DNA of 64,000 nt. Source: JAWKNZ01 sp041391425 (GTDB lineage Bacteria; Bdellovibrionota_B; Oligoflexia; Oligoflexales; JAWKNZ01). Numbering within the stretch: position 1 is the stretch's first letter; every line of letters begins with the position of its first letter. Both the position numbers and the translations under genes were made by a program. The stretch is taken from positions 62,001 through 126,000 of the forward strand of contig JAWKNZ010000002.1 of NCBI GenBank assembly GCA_041391425.1, read 5' to 3'. The notes beneath the pieces are model-generated. The model did not search any database and had not been told where the DNA came from. It saw only the letters and a program-made list of their open reading frames with translations. Positions 53,054-61,773 of the stretch are shown here, piece after piece.

Positions 53054-54616
53054 TTACCAAGAAAAGCCTAATCCTGCGCCTAAGTATCCTGTAATATAAT
53101 TTAGAGAGCTCACATCTATAGATTCGGCACTTTGTACTGAGCTTTCTTCCGAGTGTAAATCAATGGATTCAACTTGTGAAAAAATTTGAATATTTGGCCG
53201 AAGTATATTTGCGAATATTGGCAATCTAACTCCAGGATAAAATGCAATATTTAAGCCAAACTTTAAAGAGGTTAGTTGTACTTTTTCCAATTTTTTACTG
53301 TCTAGAGATTTTTCAAAAATTGACCAAGCTCGGGCTAAATACCAAGGTTTTATTTTTTCAATACCAATTTCCATGCCTAATAGTGTCGATTTTTCGATAT
53401 TGAATTCGTGCCCGAATACTTCATTTTCAGTTATTATAGGAAGCTTCGCTGATAGCTTCCATGAGCCAATGTGTGGCGTTATATCAATGCGATTTATCAC
53501 ACTATCAAATTCGATTGCCAGGGAATAACCTATAGAGTAACGGTTCCAACTTATATAAGCAGTTCCAAAATCATCTTCTGAGTTGATTTTGGGAGCGGCT
53601 GTATAATTGATTTTTACTCCGTTTAGAAAGCCATGCCTAAGTTGAAATTCGCCAATAAGCAAGTAAGCTTTTCCTAGCAAATCATCTTTTGCTAAAAACT
53701 GAGTTCCATATTTGAATATTAGATCATTAGGTCTTTTTATGCTGTCTTCTGATGATCTTTTATTGTGGGTTAGTAGAGTGTTATCCGAGATTAAGGACTG
53801 TGCTTCAATATTTTTAAATGCAGAAGATAGTAAGTCCGAAATATTTTTATTACTGGTCTTATCGGATCTTCCGGAAGAAAGATGTGCCCACAGACGGATA
53901 TTTTTTGTTAGTTTTGAGTCTAAATTCATATGCCAAGTGAACTTGTTTATTTTTATTTTTTTTCCGTTTTTCTTCTTTTTTTCTGTGCTTATTTTTTTAA
54001 TTTTTGCATGTCCAATTAGAGTTGGAATCCAAAGGTCGTCATTGGATGAGTAGTTTAATGTGTAAAGAGTTAATTTTTTTGGATGGATAGTTTCTAAATT
54101 TAGATTCTTCAATGCTTTGGTCATTCTTATATCTCGAAACGTCCTAATGTTATTGGATGGCAAAGATATCAGTGCAGGGGTTGAATTTAAGATTTGTAAT
54201 GAAATTAAATCAAGGATTCCGGAGTCTGTTAAATAGTGGTATGACTCTTGGTAATTTGGAATACTAAAAAATGATTGGCGGGTTGTTTTCAGTTTTAATT
54301 CAATTTCAATTGTGTCATTTACTTCAGTTATATCTAGAAACCATTTTTCATCTTTTAATTTGCCATAAATTTTATCATTATTGATGAAACAGGAGAAATT
54401 TGAAAAAAAACCTATTCCGAAAGGCCCTCCTGAAACTTTTAGGCGTTTTCCCAAACGCTTGCATGATTTTATAATATCCTCTTTATGAGTCGTATCTTCG
54501 TTTTTTGTTTTGAATGAAATCTTCAGCCTGGGTGGATTGATGCTTTCAGCATATACACTACCTCTTTCAAAGAATATAGAAAGTAGGACAAAGATTTTTA
54601 GGACTAATCTGATCAT
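53054..54616 (-). CDS. Exported protein, probable barrel-like, unknown function
   Basis: 520 residues with a signal peptide (LKIFVLLSIFFERGSVYAES). The second half has many alternating strands (FLAKDDLLGKAYLLIGEFQLRHGF, FGTAYISWNRYSIGYSLAIEF, YITGYLGAGLGFSW at the very end), suggesting an outer-membrane barrel, with a Lys-rich segment (EKKKKNGKKIKINK) near residue 220. No family recognised. Shares direction with the FecR-like gene upstream and the exported protein downstream. Confidence 0.6.
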   Translation of the reverse strand: MIRLVLKIFVLLSIFFERGSVYAESINPPRLKISFKTKNEDTTHKEDIIKSCKRLGKRLKVSGGPFGIGFFSNFSCFINNDKIYGKLKDEKWFLDITEVNDTIEIELKLKTTRQSFFSIPNYQESYHYLTDSGILDLISLQILNSTPALISLPSNNIRTFRDIRMTKALKNLNLETIHPKKLTLYTLNYSSNDDLWIPTLIGHAKIKKISTEKKKKNGKKIKINKFTWHMNLDSKLTKNIRLWAHLSSGRSDKTSNKNISDLLSSAFKNIEAQSLISDNTLLTHNKRSSEDSIKRPNDLIFKYGTQFLAKDDLLGKAYLLIGEFQLRHGFLNGVKINYTAAPKINSEDDFGTAYISWNRYSIGYSLAIEFDSVINRIDITPHIGSWKLSAKLPIITENEVFGHEFNIEKSTLLGMEIGIEKIKPWYLARAWSIFEKSLDSKKLEKVQLTSLKFGLNIAFYPGVRLPIFANILRPNIQIFSQVESIDLHSEESSVQSAESIDVSSLNYITGYLGAGLGFSW

Positions 54617-54734
54617 TCGGAATTGATTATTCTCATGAGTTTATGTTTTTAAATACCAAAAAATTAGATATATGCATTCTAAGTCAAATTTATCGTAAAC
54701 AATAAAATTTTTAATTATAACCTATATTTTGTTG

Positions 54735-56334
54735 TTAGTTTTTAGTGTCTAATATATTTACTTTTTTAGAAAAAATATATGAAGCATTTCTGCCTATAAA
54801 TCGAAGGACCTGGCTTCTGTTTTTGATGAAATTTTTAGAAACTTGCACCAATGCTCCTCCATTCATAATATAGATTTTGTTATTTGTATTGGTTGGAGAG
54901 TCTATCCAAGATTTAAGATCTTCTACAGATTTTCCCGAGGCATTTAGTATGGCATTAGGATCACCTTCAAAGATTACATCTGCATTCAACATCTTCTTGA
55001 TGATTTTTGCCGAGTTTTTATCAATTAGACCTTTTAATGAAGCGATAATTTTTAAATTCTTAGCTGCATATATTCCATAATTTTGAGGTATATTGATGCT
55101 GCGGAGCGAAAACATTCCATTTTTTAGATATGGTATTATACTTACAATACTGGATTTATCATATATATTAATATAGTACTTTGCTTGATTGGCAGGGATT
55201 TTAAGTTTTTGTGTAAACCAGATACTATTATTGATGGTGTTATTGAGTGTGTTTAGACCTATCTCAAGGGGGTAATCTTCGATATTTAATAAAGATATCA
55301 ATTTATAGTTATATACTGTATTTTCTATATATTCTCTAGGATTACTGCTTGGGTCATAAGAGGCAATTGCACCGCCTTTTATTTGAAAATTCCAATTTAT
55401 TATTCCGTTTTTATTATTTTTTGCCGCTAATGTGAGAACTTGTGATGTCGGTATTGAAATTGTTTGCTTCTGGAATGCGTTTTGTCCCTTGAATAATCTG
55501 CTATTTTTTTTGTTTGTAGGATTTATTGTTTTTATATATGGTATCCATGAAGCTAATTTTTGTCCTCCCTCTAATTCAGGAGGAGAGACCTGCATTTCTA
55601 ATGCTAAGTTTGTATTGAGTAGGTTCTTCTGTGTCCATAAAGTTATATTGTTTCTAGGTAAATTAGTTATTTTTCCGGCGTAGTTTTGTTGTGTCGGTTT
55701 GGGTGCAGCCTTCAACGTCTTTTGAGATTGATCTTTTTTTGTTATAGTTACTGTCTTTGCTTTCTCATCTTTTCTTTCCAACGCCGCATTTTTTAGTACA
55801 TCCTTACTCTCTTTCAATAGGTTTTTACCGTTACTGATATGGCATGTTAATGAAGGTATTTTGTTTTTAATTATTATACATACTTGATCTTCCTTTTTTG
55901 ATAATTTATATGTAGATTTATTTATTGTATTTATATGAATAATTGCATCACTTAGATTTGATATCTTAAATTGGCCATTGTGGATATCAACTGTTAATTC
56001 ACGGTTTTTTTTGTTCCCCTAATTGTATAGAAGTTTTCTCTTCTAGTTCGAAAAGATGCTTTCCAGATATTTTAAAGCTTGCTCTTTCTTTTGATAACGT
56101 GACTATTTTGTCTTTGTTATGTAGTTTTTGGTAAACATGCAAATCTGTCCAATTAGTTTTGTTATTTGGGTGAATTTTTGCTTTGCCGATTAGTGACTCA
56201 ATTGTTCCGAGGCTGTTTGATGGCCCTTGCGATGCAGGATTTATATAATTCAATCGGAAGTAAGCAGTTAGGCCACCGACGATTACAACGATAGCAAATA
56301 AGAAGAAATAGGATTTAGATTTTAGAAAATTCAC
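54735..56334 (-). pseudogene. FecR-like exported protein, frameshifted at a run of eight A
   Basis: The N-terminal part (56334 to 55999) has a membrane anchor (SYFFLFAIVVIVGGLTAYF) and a FecR-type start: GTIESLIGKAKIHPNNKTNWTDL, KIVTLSKERASFKISGKHLFELEEKTSIQL. It then runs into AAAAAAAA (T8 at 56005-56012 on the plus strand) and stops at TGA. Removing one A continues smoothly as EQKNRELTVDIHNGQFKISNL, and the frame is open to 54735 (about 530 residues in all). The rest is periplasmic, with strands and Asn-rich loops (LEIGLNTLNNTINNSIWFTQKL). Divergent from a SpoIIE-type phosphatase, a pairing that suggests envelope signalling. It may be an assembly error, a pseudogene, or an on/off switch by slippage. 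Confidence 0.7.
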
Positions 56335-56700
56335 TGATAATTTCCAATCTAAATAGACTTATATCATTTTTGTTAGATCAAGTTTTGACTAAAGATTAAA
56401 GATACTTTTAGGTAGATCGGAAATTCTGCTTCGAGCATAAGAGATAGTTTTGATGAATTATATTCTGTATGAACTTGTGATAAAAATTTTCTTAAGATTG
56501 AGTAAATTCTACCGAATAATGCCTTGAGCCATATTTTGCAATCTGAACTTTAAGAGTATTTCTCCCGTTGTTGGGGGTTGATGGCAAGGTGAAGTGTACT
56601 TGTGCGCAGCGCCGGTTTAGTCTACTCGTTATTAATGTGTTGTTGTACTTTTAAGAGCAAATTGGATTTGATTGTCTTTTAAAATTAGTGGAATGATCAA
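56335..56700. other. Divergent region FecR-like / phosphatase
   Basis: 366 bases with no gene. Both flanking genes start here in opposite directions. AT-rich, with no convincing promoter pair, palindrome or T-run that I could fix. Confidence 0.35.
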
Positions 56701-59268
56701 TTGAACGCTTCGCTTAGAAAAAAGTTATTCGTACTCCTTGCGGGGATTAGCTTTTCAATTGTTGCATTTGATGCAACTCTATCTTACTTTTCAACACGTA
56801 AATTTATCGAAGATAGTTTTGAAGATAGCTTGGTGCTATCAGCGCAGAAATCTTCAGCTCAAGTTGAAAGCATAGTTAGAAATTACCATTTGAACATTGA
56901 TGAAACGATGCAAGAGCTTATACCACAGTCTTTGAGTGAAAAGAATCAAATTATCAAAGATTTTGTAGCAAAAGATAATAATGCTATTGCCTACTTGTTA
57001 TTTAAAATGTCTGATGAAGATAAAGGTGTAGCTGAAAGTATTGCTTTAACCAATAGAGTATCTGACCCTAGATTTGAAAGCATGCCATTAGCCTCTGTTA
57101 GGAAAATTTTAACAAAGTCCAGCCTTAATTGGGCGAAACATACATTAAAAGAGAAAAAGCCTTTTATTTTTAATATAGTATCGTCTGGTGAGAACGATGA
57201 TGTTGACTTGGCTGTTGTTGGAGTTAATTCCCCTATTAAAAGTGCTACTGGCTCTTATGTCTCAATTGTTGTCTTTTGGCCATCGGCGATTATTGCTGCA
57301 TTAGGATCATATGGCAATGAGAGGGGTCTTTTAGTTAATAAAGAAGGTAGGGTATTGTTTGATGCTTCAAACGATAATAGTTTGCGTAATATAAATATAT
57401 CTAGTAGCACTCTATTTAATATCGCAAAGCGCTCTAAAGAACATATAGGATTTGTTAAAAACTATTCTCTAAGAAAAAAAGGCGATAAATATATTGGAGG
57501 CTATGCGATGCTTCCTGATCTTGATAATTTCACGGTTATAATTCAGAGAGAATTTCAATTTAATAGTCTTTTAGGCAATATAGTGTTTGGTAGTTTTGCT
57601 ATTTGTGCGCTGTTTATCGTCATTTCTTATTTTATTAGTATTTATGGAATGAAAAATTTACTTGCGAATTTATATTATTTACAAGGCTTAGTTAGGAAGG
57701 TAGCAAATGGCGATTTTTCGAATTTTGTCCGACTAGACTTAAGGGATGAGATAGGAGTGTTGGGTGATTCAATCATAGAAATGGCATATCAGGTCAATAA
57801 TATGATGAATATTGCTATTGCTAAATCGAAATATGATAAGGAACTGGATACATCTGAAGCTGTTAGGAGGGCCTTCTTTCCAAAAGATGAAATTACAACA
57901 CAATATTTCACTGTTAGTGGATTTTATCAGTCTGCAGATAAGTGCGGAGGAGATCTCTGGGGATTTATCCCTTTGGCTGAGGGAAAATATTTAGTCTTCA
58001 TAGCCGATGCTATTGGAAAAGGTGCAAAGGCTTCATTGGGGGCTGCTATGACCTATTCTGCTTTGCAAACTATAGTTGAGCAAATGATACATGATAAGGA
58101 TATGCCAATAGATCCAAGCGTTGTTTTAGATGAAATGAATAGAGTTTTTTATAGATCTAATGGTGGTGATATTTCTTTGACATGCTTTGTTGGGGTCTTG
58201 AATTGTGTATCGGGAGATTTTATTTATGCCAATGCTGGACATACGTTTCCTATACTAATACCGAGACAACCTAGAGACAACAGGCAGCAAAAGGCTCCGA
58301 AGGCGTTAAAAAAGGTTTCTGAAATTTCACCAATAAGCTTGAATTCAGTGGGTAATCCGATCGGTTTGCAGAGTGAAGGGTCTTATTCATCAAAATCGAT
58401 CAATCTTCGTCCTGGTGATAAACTGTTTCTTTATACCGATGGGTTAGTTCAAAGTGAGTCACCTAAGAGAAAGCCGTGGGGGACTAGAGCTATGATGGCA
58501 TCATTGGTGAAGAACTTTGATAAAAGTAGTAGCGTATTTAGAGATAAGATTATTGAGGCTGCGTTTAAACATTTTTCTTCAAGCCCTACAAAAGATGATG
58601 TGACTGTAGTAGTGCTTGAAGTTAATGATAGCTGGCCTAGCATAAAAGCGGCTAATAATACCAATCCACTAGGTGCTAGAATGACTCAGGCAGATCCTGA
58701 ATGGTCTAACTATGGGAAAGAAGCGCATGAGTTGGGAGCAGCTGCAAAGCAGCGACCTAAATCACAGGATGGAGTGCAAGGTTTTGATGCTTCATTTTTT
58801 AGCACAACGGCGTCTGCTGGATTTCTTAGTGGTAATGAAGGATCCAAATCTAATCAGAAAAATATTAATGAAAAAGAAGATGCGGAGTTTAAGAGCCCGA
58901 GTAAAAAAAGTACTATTGGCAATACCCTTGAATCTGATGGCCTGTTAGTAGCCTTAGATGATGAAGGCCCATCATTGGATCTAGGTGATGAGGTTTCTTA
59001 TAGTACTCCACCAGTTAGCTTGGAGTCTGGAAATAATTTTGTAAACACTTTGGACATAGGTGCAAAGCCTGAAGCTGGTTTTGATGAAGCTAACATGGGT
59101 TCTACAAATGGGAGGAAATTAGCTCCTGCTGGAATTTTATCTTCAAGCGCAAATAAGAAAGATAAGAAGCTTGTGCTACCACCAGTCCCAGCTGTTGAGG
59201 AAGAGGCGGAACTTGAGGAAAAGAAGGAAGACGGAGATGGGCCAAAAAATTTCAACAAAACAGGTTGA
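56701..59268 (+). CDS. Membrane sensor with HAMP and SpoIIE-type PP2C phosphatase domain
   Basis: 855 residues from TTG 56701. Helix 1 (8-28), a periplasmic sensor region (about 30-288, probably Cache-like), helix 2 (291-314), a HAMP linker (about 315-372) and a PPM-type Ser/Thr phosphatase domain (about 400-640). Metal ligands are in CGGDLWG (Asp418), FIADAIGKGAKAS (Asp436), KLFLYTDGLVQSES and TKDDVTVVV. Such proteins dephosphorylate anti-sigma antagonists in partner-switching pathways. The C-terminal 210 residues are Ser, Asn, Lys and Glu-rich and disordered (KKDKKLVLPPVPAVEEEAELEEKKED). Partner may be the divergent FecR-like protein (inference). Confidence 0.88.
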   Translation: MNASLRKKLFVLLAGISFSIVAFDATLSYFSTRKFIEDSFEDSLVLSAQKSSAQVESIVRNYHLNIDETMQELIPQSLSEKNQIIKDFVAKDNNAIAYLLFKMSDEDKGVAESIALTNRVSDPRFESMPLASVRKILTKSSLNWAKHTLKEKKPFIFNIVSSGENDDVDLAVVGVNSPIKSATGSYVSIVVFWPSAIIAALGSYGNERGLLVNKEGRVLFDASNDNSLRNINISSSTLFNIAKRSKEHIGFVKNYSLRKKGDKYIGGYAMLPDLDNFTVIIQREFQFNSLLGNIVFGSFAICALFIVISYFISIYGMKNLLANLYYLQGLVRKVANGDFSNFVRLDLRDEIGVLGDSIIEMAYQVNNMMNIAIAKSKYDKELDTSEAVRRAFFPKDEITTQYFTVSGFYQSADKCGGDLWGFIPLAEGKYLVFIADAIGKGAKASLGAAMTYSALQTIVEQMIHDKDMPIDPSVVLDEMNRVFYRSNGGDISLTCFVGVLNCVSGDFIYANAGHTFPILIPRQPRDNRQQKAPKALKKVSEISPISLNSVGNPIGLQSEGSYSSKSINLRPGDKLFLYTDGLVQSESPKRKPWGTRAMMASLVKNFDKSSSVFRDKIIEAAFKHFSSSPTKDDVTVVVLEVNDSWPSIKAANNTNPLGARMTQADPEWSNYGKEAHELGAAAKQRPKSQDGVQGFDASFFSTTASAGFLSGNEGSKSNQKNINEKEDAEFKSPSKKSTIGNTLESDGLLVALDDEGPSLDLGDEVSYSTPPVSLESGNNFVNTLDIGAKPEAGFDEANMGSTNGRKLAPAGILSSSANKKDKKLVLPPVPAVEEEAELEEKKEDGDGPKNFNKTG

Positions 59269-59269
59269 G

Positions 59270-59419
59270 TGTGGATAAAGCCTGTGGATATTTTGTTGAT
59301 AATAATACGGAGTAATCCACATTTATGAATTTTGAATTCAAGAAGTAAATCTAATTTCTGAAAACATAAGTAAAATCATAGCAATAAAAACTCTACAGTT
59401 ATCCCCTACCTGTGGATAA
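59270..59419. other. Cluster of DnaA-box-like sites flanking an AT-rich stretch
   Basis: Two perfect DnaA boxes (TGTGGATAA at 59270-59278 and 59411-59419) and three one-mismatch boxes (TGTGGATAT 59283-59291, TGTTGATAA 59294-59302, TAATCCACA 59313-59321) plus a poorer one (TTATCCCCT 59399-59407) within 150 bases. The 59322-59398 interval between them is AT-rich, as in a DNA-unwinding element. It lies between convergent genes, next to rpmI-rplT, not dnaA. It could be the replication origin or a DnaA-titrating site. Confidence 0.55.
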
Positions 59420-59491
59420 GCTGTGAGTTTATTAAAGCGTTTATAGATAGACCGGATGAAGCGAATGCTCTTTGCGAGGACCTGGATTTAC

Positions 59492-59851
59492 CTAATTACT
59501 CAAGGCCGTCCGTGCTTGCAAAACCAGGTCATTAAACGACTTAGTGTCGTTTATTGCTAAATCAGCAAGCACACTGCGATCAAGCTCAACACCTGCTTTT
59601 TTCAAGCCGTTCATGAACTCTGAGTAACGCATTCCAGCGGCACGTGTGGCTGCGTTGATACGAACAATCCATAGCCTTCTGAACTCCCGTTTCTTGACCC
59701 TGCGATCACGGTAAGCGAAGCACAAAGCTCTCCTTACTACATGTATTGCAGTCTTAAAACGACTGTTTCTAGATCCTCTATATCCCTTTGCTAGGCCGAG
59801 GATTTTCTTTCTTCTGCGTCTGGCCTTAAAGCCGCGCTTTGCTCGAGACAT
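59492..59851 (-). CDS. rplT: 50S ribosomal protein L20
   Basis: L20 is needed early in 50S assembly and is an autoregulator in E. coli. 119 residues: MSRAKRGFKARRRRKKILGLAKGYRGSRNSRFKTAIHVVRRALCFAYRDRRVKKREFRRLWIVRINAA, then GMRYSEFMNGLKKAGVELDRSVLADLAI. It lies 82 bases after rpmI. Confidence 0.97.
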   Translation of the reverse strand: MSRAKRGFKARRRRKKILGLAKGYRGSRNSRFKTAIHVVRRALCFAYRDRRVKKREFRRLWIVRINAATRAAGMRYSEFMNGLKKAGVELDRSVLADLAINDTKSFNDLVLQARTALSN

Positions 59852-59933
59852 TGTTCTTACCCTAACTTATTAAGTATATTTAAAAAACATATGTATATTT
59901 ATCTAGATTAAGCTGATTTAGCTCAGGCAACCA

Positions 59934-60131
59934 TTAACCGTTTGGCAAACAACGTTTGACCAATTGGGTGTCTGCTTTGCTTACATAGCCACCTTTTTTG
60001 AGCTTGTTTTTTGCAGAGCGGGACATTTTTGTCAAAATATGCTCTTTGTTTGCCTTCGCGCGACGGATTTTTCCGGAGGCCTTGATTTTAAACCTTTTTG
60101 CAGCTGCTTTTTTCGTCTTTAACTTTGGCAT
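59934..60131 (-). CDS. rpmI: 50S ribosomal protein L35
   Basis: 65 residues from ATG 60131: MPKLKTKKAAAKRFKIKASGKIRRAKANKEHILTKMSRSAKNKLKKGGYVSKADTQLVKRCLPNG, of which the first 17 residues are diagnostic. A TTGAGGATGG stretch gives the ribosome-binding site. infC, nearly always upstream in infC-rpmI-rplT, is missing here. Confidence 0.95.
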   Translation of the reverse strand: MPKLKTKKAAAKRFKIKASGKIRRAKANKEHILTKMSRSAKNKLKKGGYVSKADTQLVKRCLPNG

Positions 60132-60571
60132 GGTTGCCATCCTCAACATACTATATTAACTTAAAATTATAAGGCCTTAGCCTCTTATTCTTACGTACTC
60201 TAAAACACCTTACTACTAAGTTTTTTTAAATAAACTCTAATAGTTACAGGAACGTTATCCAATCTACTCTCAACGGCCATAAATTTATCGCCGCCAAATA
60301 CGAGAAGGGAATATCTATCATTTTGAATTTAAAGGTGCAATGAAAAAAAGGTGAGGCGTGCTCAGAAATATGTTTTGGTTTAAAGTCAGCACAATGATGC
60401 TTTGTGCTTTGTTGTAAAATAGGCAAAATGAAATCGGATAGGCTTGTTTAATGCTTAGAATGATAGCTGATTTCTACTGAGTAAGCCCAGATATCAGATA
60501 GATTGCTAGTTTATTGCTCATTAGAGCAGGCTTGCACATCAAAGTTTCTTTCTATGTGACAGGTCTTTTTA
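60132..60571. other. Intergenic region upstream of rpmI
   Basis: 440 bases with no gene that I can support on either strand; frames of about 60 codons near 60244-60426 have no protein character or ribosome-binding site. It must contain the rpmI-rplT promoter. No recognised L20 leader pseudoknot or infC remnant is visible. Confidence 0.4.
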
Positions 60572-61384
60572 CTATTTGTATACAATTGCAATTTTGGCAT
60601 TTTCCAAAATATAACGAGAACTACTGGTCGCTTCTTGCCAAGCCTTCCCTTGAACTACAAATTGCCCTTTTTCATCTATAGTGTAAGTCAAGGAGACTGG
60701 TGAGGTTCCTACTACGGTTGTTAAAAGCTTTCGAGAGGGGCTATTTTTGAACCAACGGCCCATGAGGTTATCTTTAAATGCTTTCTGGGTAACATCAGAT
60801 ATAGAAAAAAGGATATGCCCAGCCTCATTCACGATTTTGTAAAACGGGCGGGGCTCCACTGATGCCTGTCCTCTAAGGATGAGTCCAGAATAAGTACTTT
60901 CGTCCTTATTTGCTGTTGATGAAGGTTTAAAATTAAGTGAATTGCTAGCAAGGATAGGGCCTAAAGACCCTTCTAAGTGGACTTTAACGGAGCCAGAGCT
61001 GAAGTATTCAGTACGTATAGATCGGATATTTTTAATCAGTTTCGCTTGAATATCTTTGGTATCGGTTTGAGTTGGTATGTATTTGGAGATTAGCTTTTTG
61101 GCATTAAGTTGAGCAAAAGTTACGCCATTTGCCCAAGCACGCTGTTCTATGGCTTTATAATCTTCATTGGTGGAGCTAGGGGTGCCTTTTCCAAAAAAGC
61201 GGACCTTAAGCGTTGACCAGTCAATTTTGAATTCGCTATCTGTTAGGTTGTCAGTGCTGGAATTGGTGTTAGTGAGTACAGACGGACCTTGCATTGTCGC
61301 CAGTGCGGCATTTGAGCTTAAAGTTAATATAATTGAAGTAAGTAGTACTACGGCGTAAATTTTTTTCTCTTTAATAATCATCAT
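60572..61384 (-). CDS. Exported protein, unknown function (LPP20-like pattern)
   Basis: 270 residues from ATG 61384 (or the adjacent ATG 61381), giving a signal peptide MMIIKEKKIYAVVLLTSIILTLSSNAALA; an earlier in-frame start would hide it. The segment DYKAIEQRAWANGVTFAQLNAKKLISKYI, followed by a VKVHLEGSLGPIL strand, resembles the LPP20/FlgT-like periplasmic pattern, but only weakly. Later YKIVNEAGHILFSISDVTQKAF. Function unknown. Confidence 0.6.
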   Translation of the reverse strand: MMIIKEKKIYAVVLLTSIILTLSSNAALATMQGPSVLTNTNSSTDNLTDSEFKIDWSTLKVRFFGKGTPSSTNEDYKAIEQRAWANGVTFAQLNAKKLISKYIPTQTDTKDIQAKLIKNIRSIRTEYFSSGSVKVHLEGSLGPILASNSLNFKPSSTANKDESTYSGLILRGQASVEPRPFYKIVNEAGHILFSISDVTQKAFKDNLMGRWFKNSPSRKLLTTVVGTSPVSLTYTIDEKGQFVVQGKAWQEATSSSRYILENAKIAIVYK

Positions 61385-61773
61385 AGCAGAATAGCTCTTA
61401 TAGTTTAGTTTGTAGGATAGCTTCTCACTGATATTAATAATAGCGAGATATACAAACAAATCAAGTTTAGGTAGGTGTTGCTGTATTTGATTGCATTTTC
61501 TTTTAGCAGTTTCGTAAATGATGATAGATGGATTTTATAGTAAAACTTATAGGTGTCAGTTGATGGCTTGGGGGAAAAAGCTAACATGCTCTAGTAGAAA
61601 TATTTAGATCAGATTTAAAACCCGACTATTAACAGACTCCTAATTAAGGTATGTTAGGTTAGCATGGTGTGTGCTAGCTCAATATGTTTGCATCGGGTTG
61701 GCACGTTGGATAGATAGATTGGGTGTGGTTTTGCTGGAATTGTATCCTATTATCAAACGAAGGTAGCAATATT
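61385..61773. other. Divergent region upstream of RNase Y
   Basis: 389 bases with no supported gene; short open frames at 61405-61587 lack protein character. A GAAGGT site (61759-61764) serves the RNase Y start. No promoter could be fixed. Confidence 0.4.

Noticed and set aside
58998..59258. Ser/Phe-rich minus-strand frame at the end of the phosphatase gene
   Set aside because: It is the reverse complement of a low-complexity Glu/Lys-rich tail, which produces Ser/Phe runs as an artefact.
60244..60426. 60-codon minus-strand frame upstream of rpmI
   Set aside because: No family features, no good ribosome-binding site, and it does not resemble IF-3.
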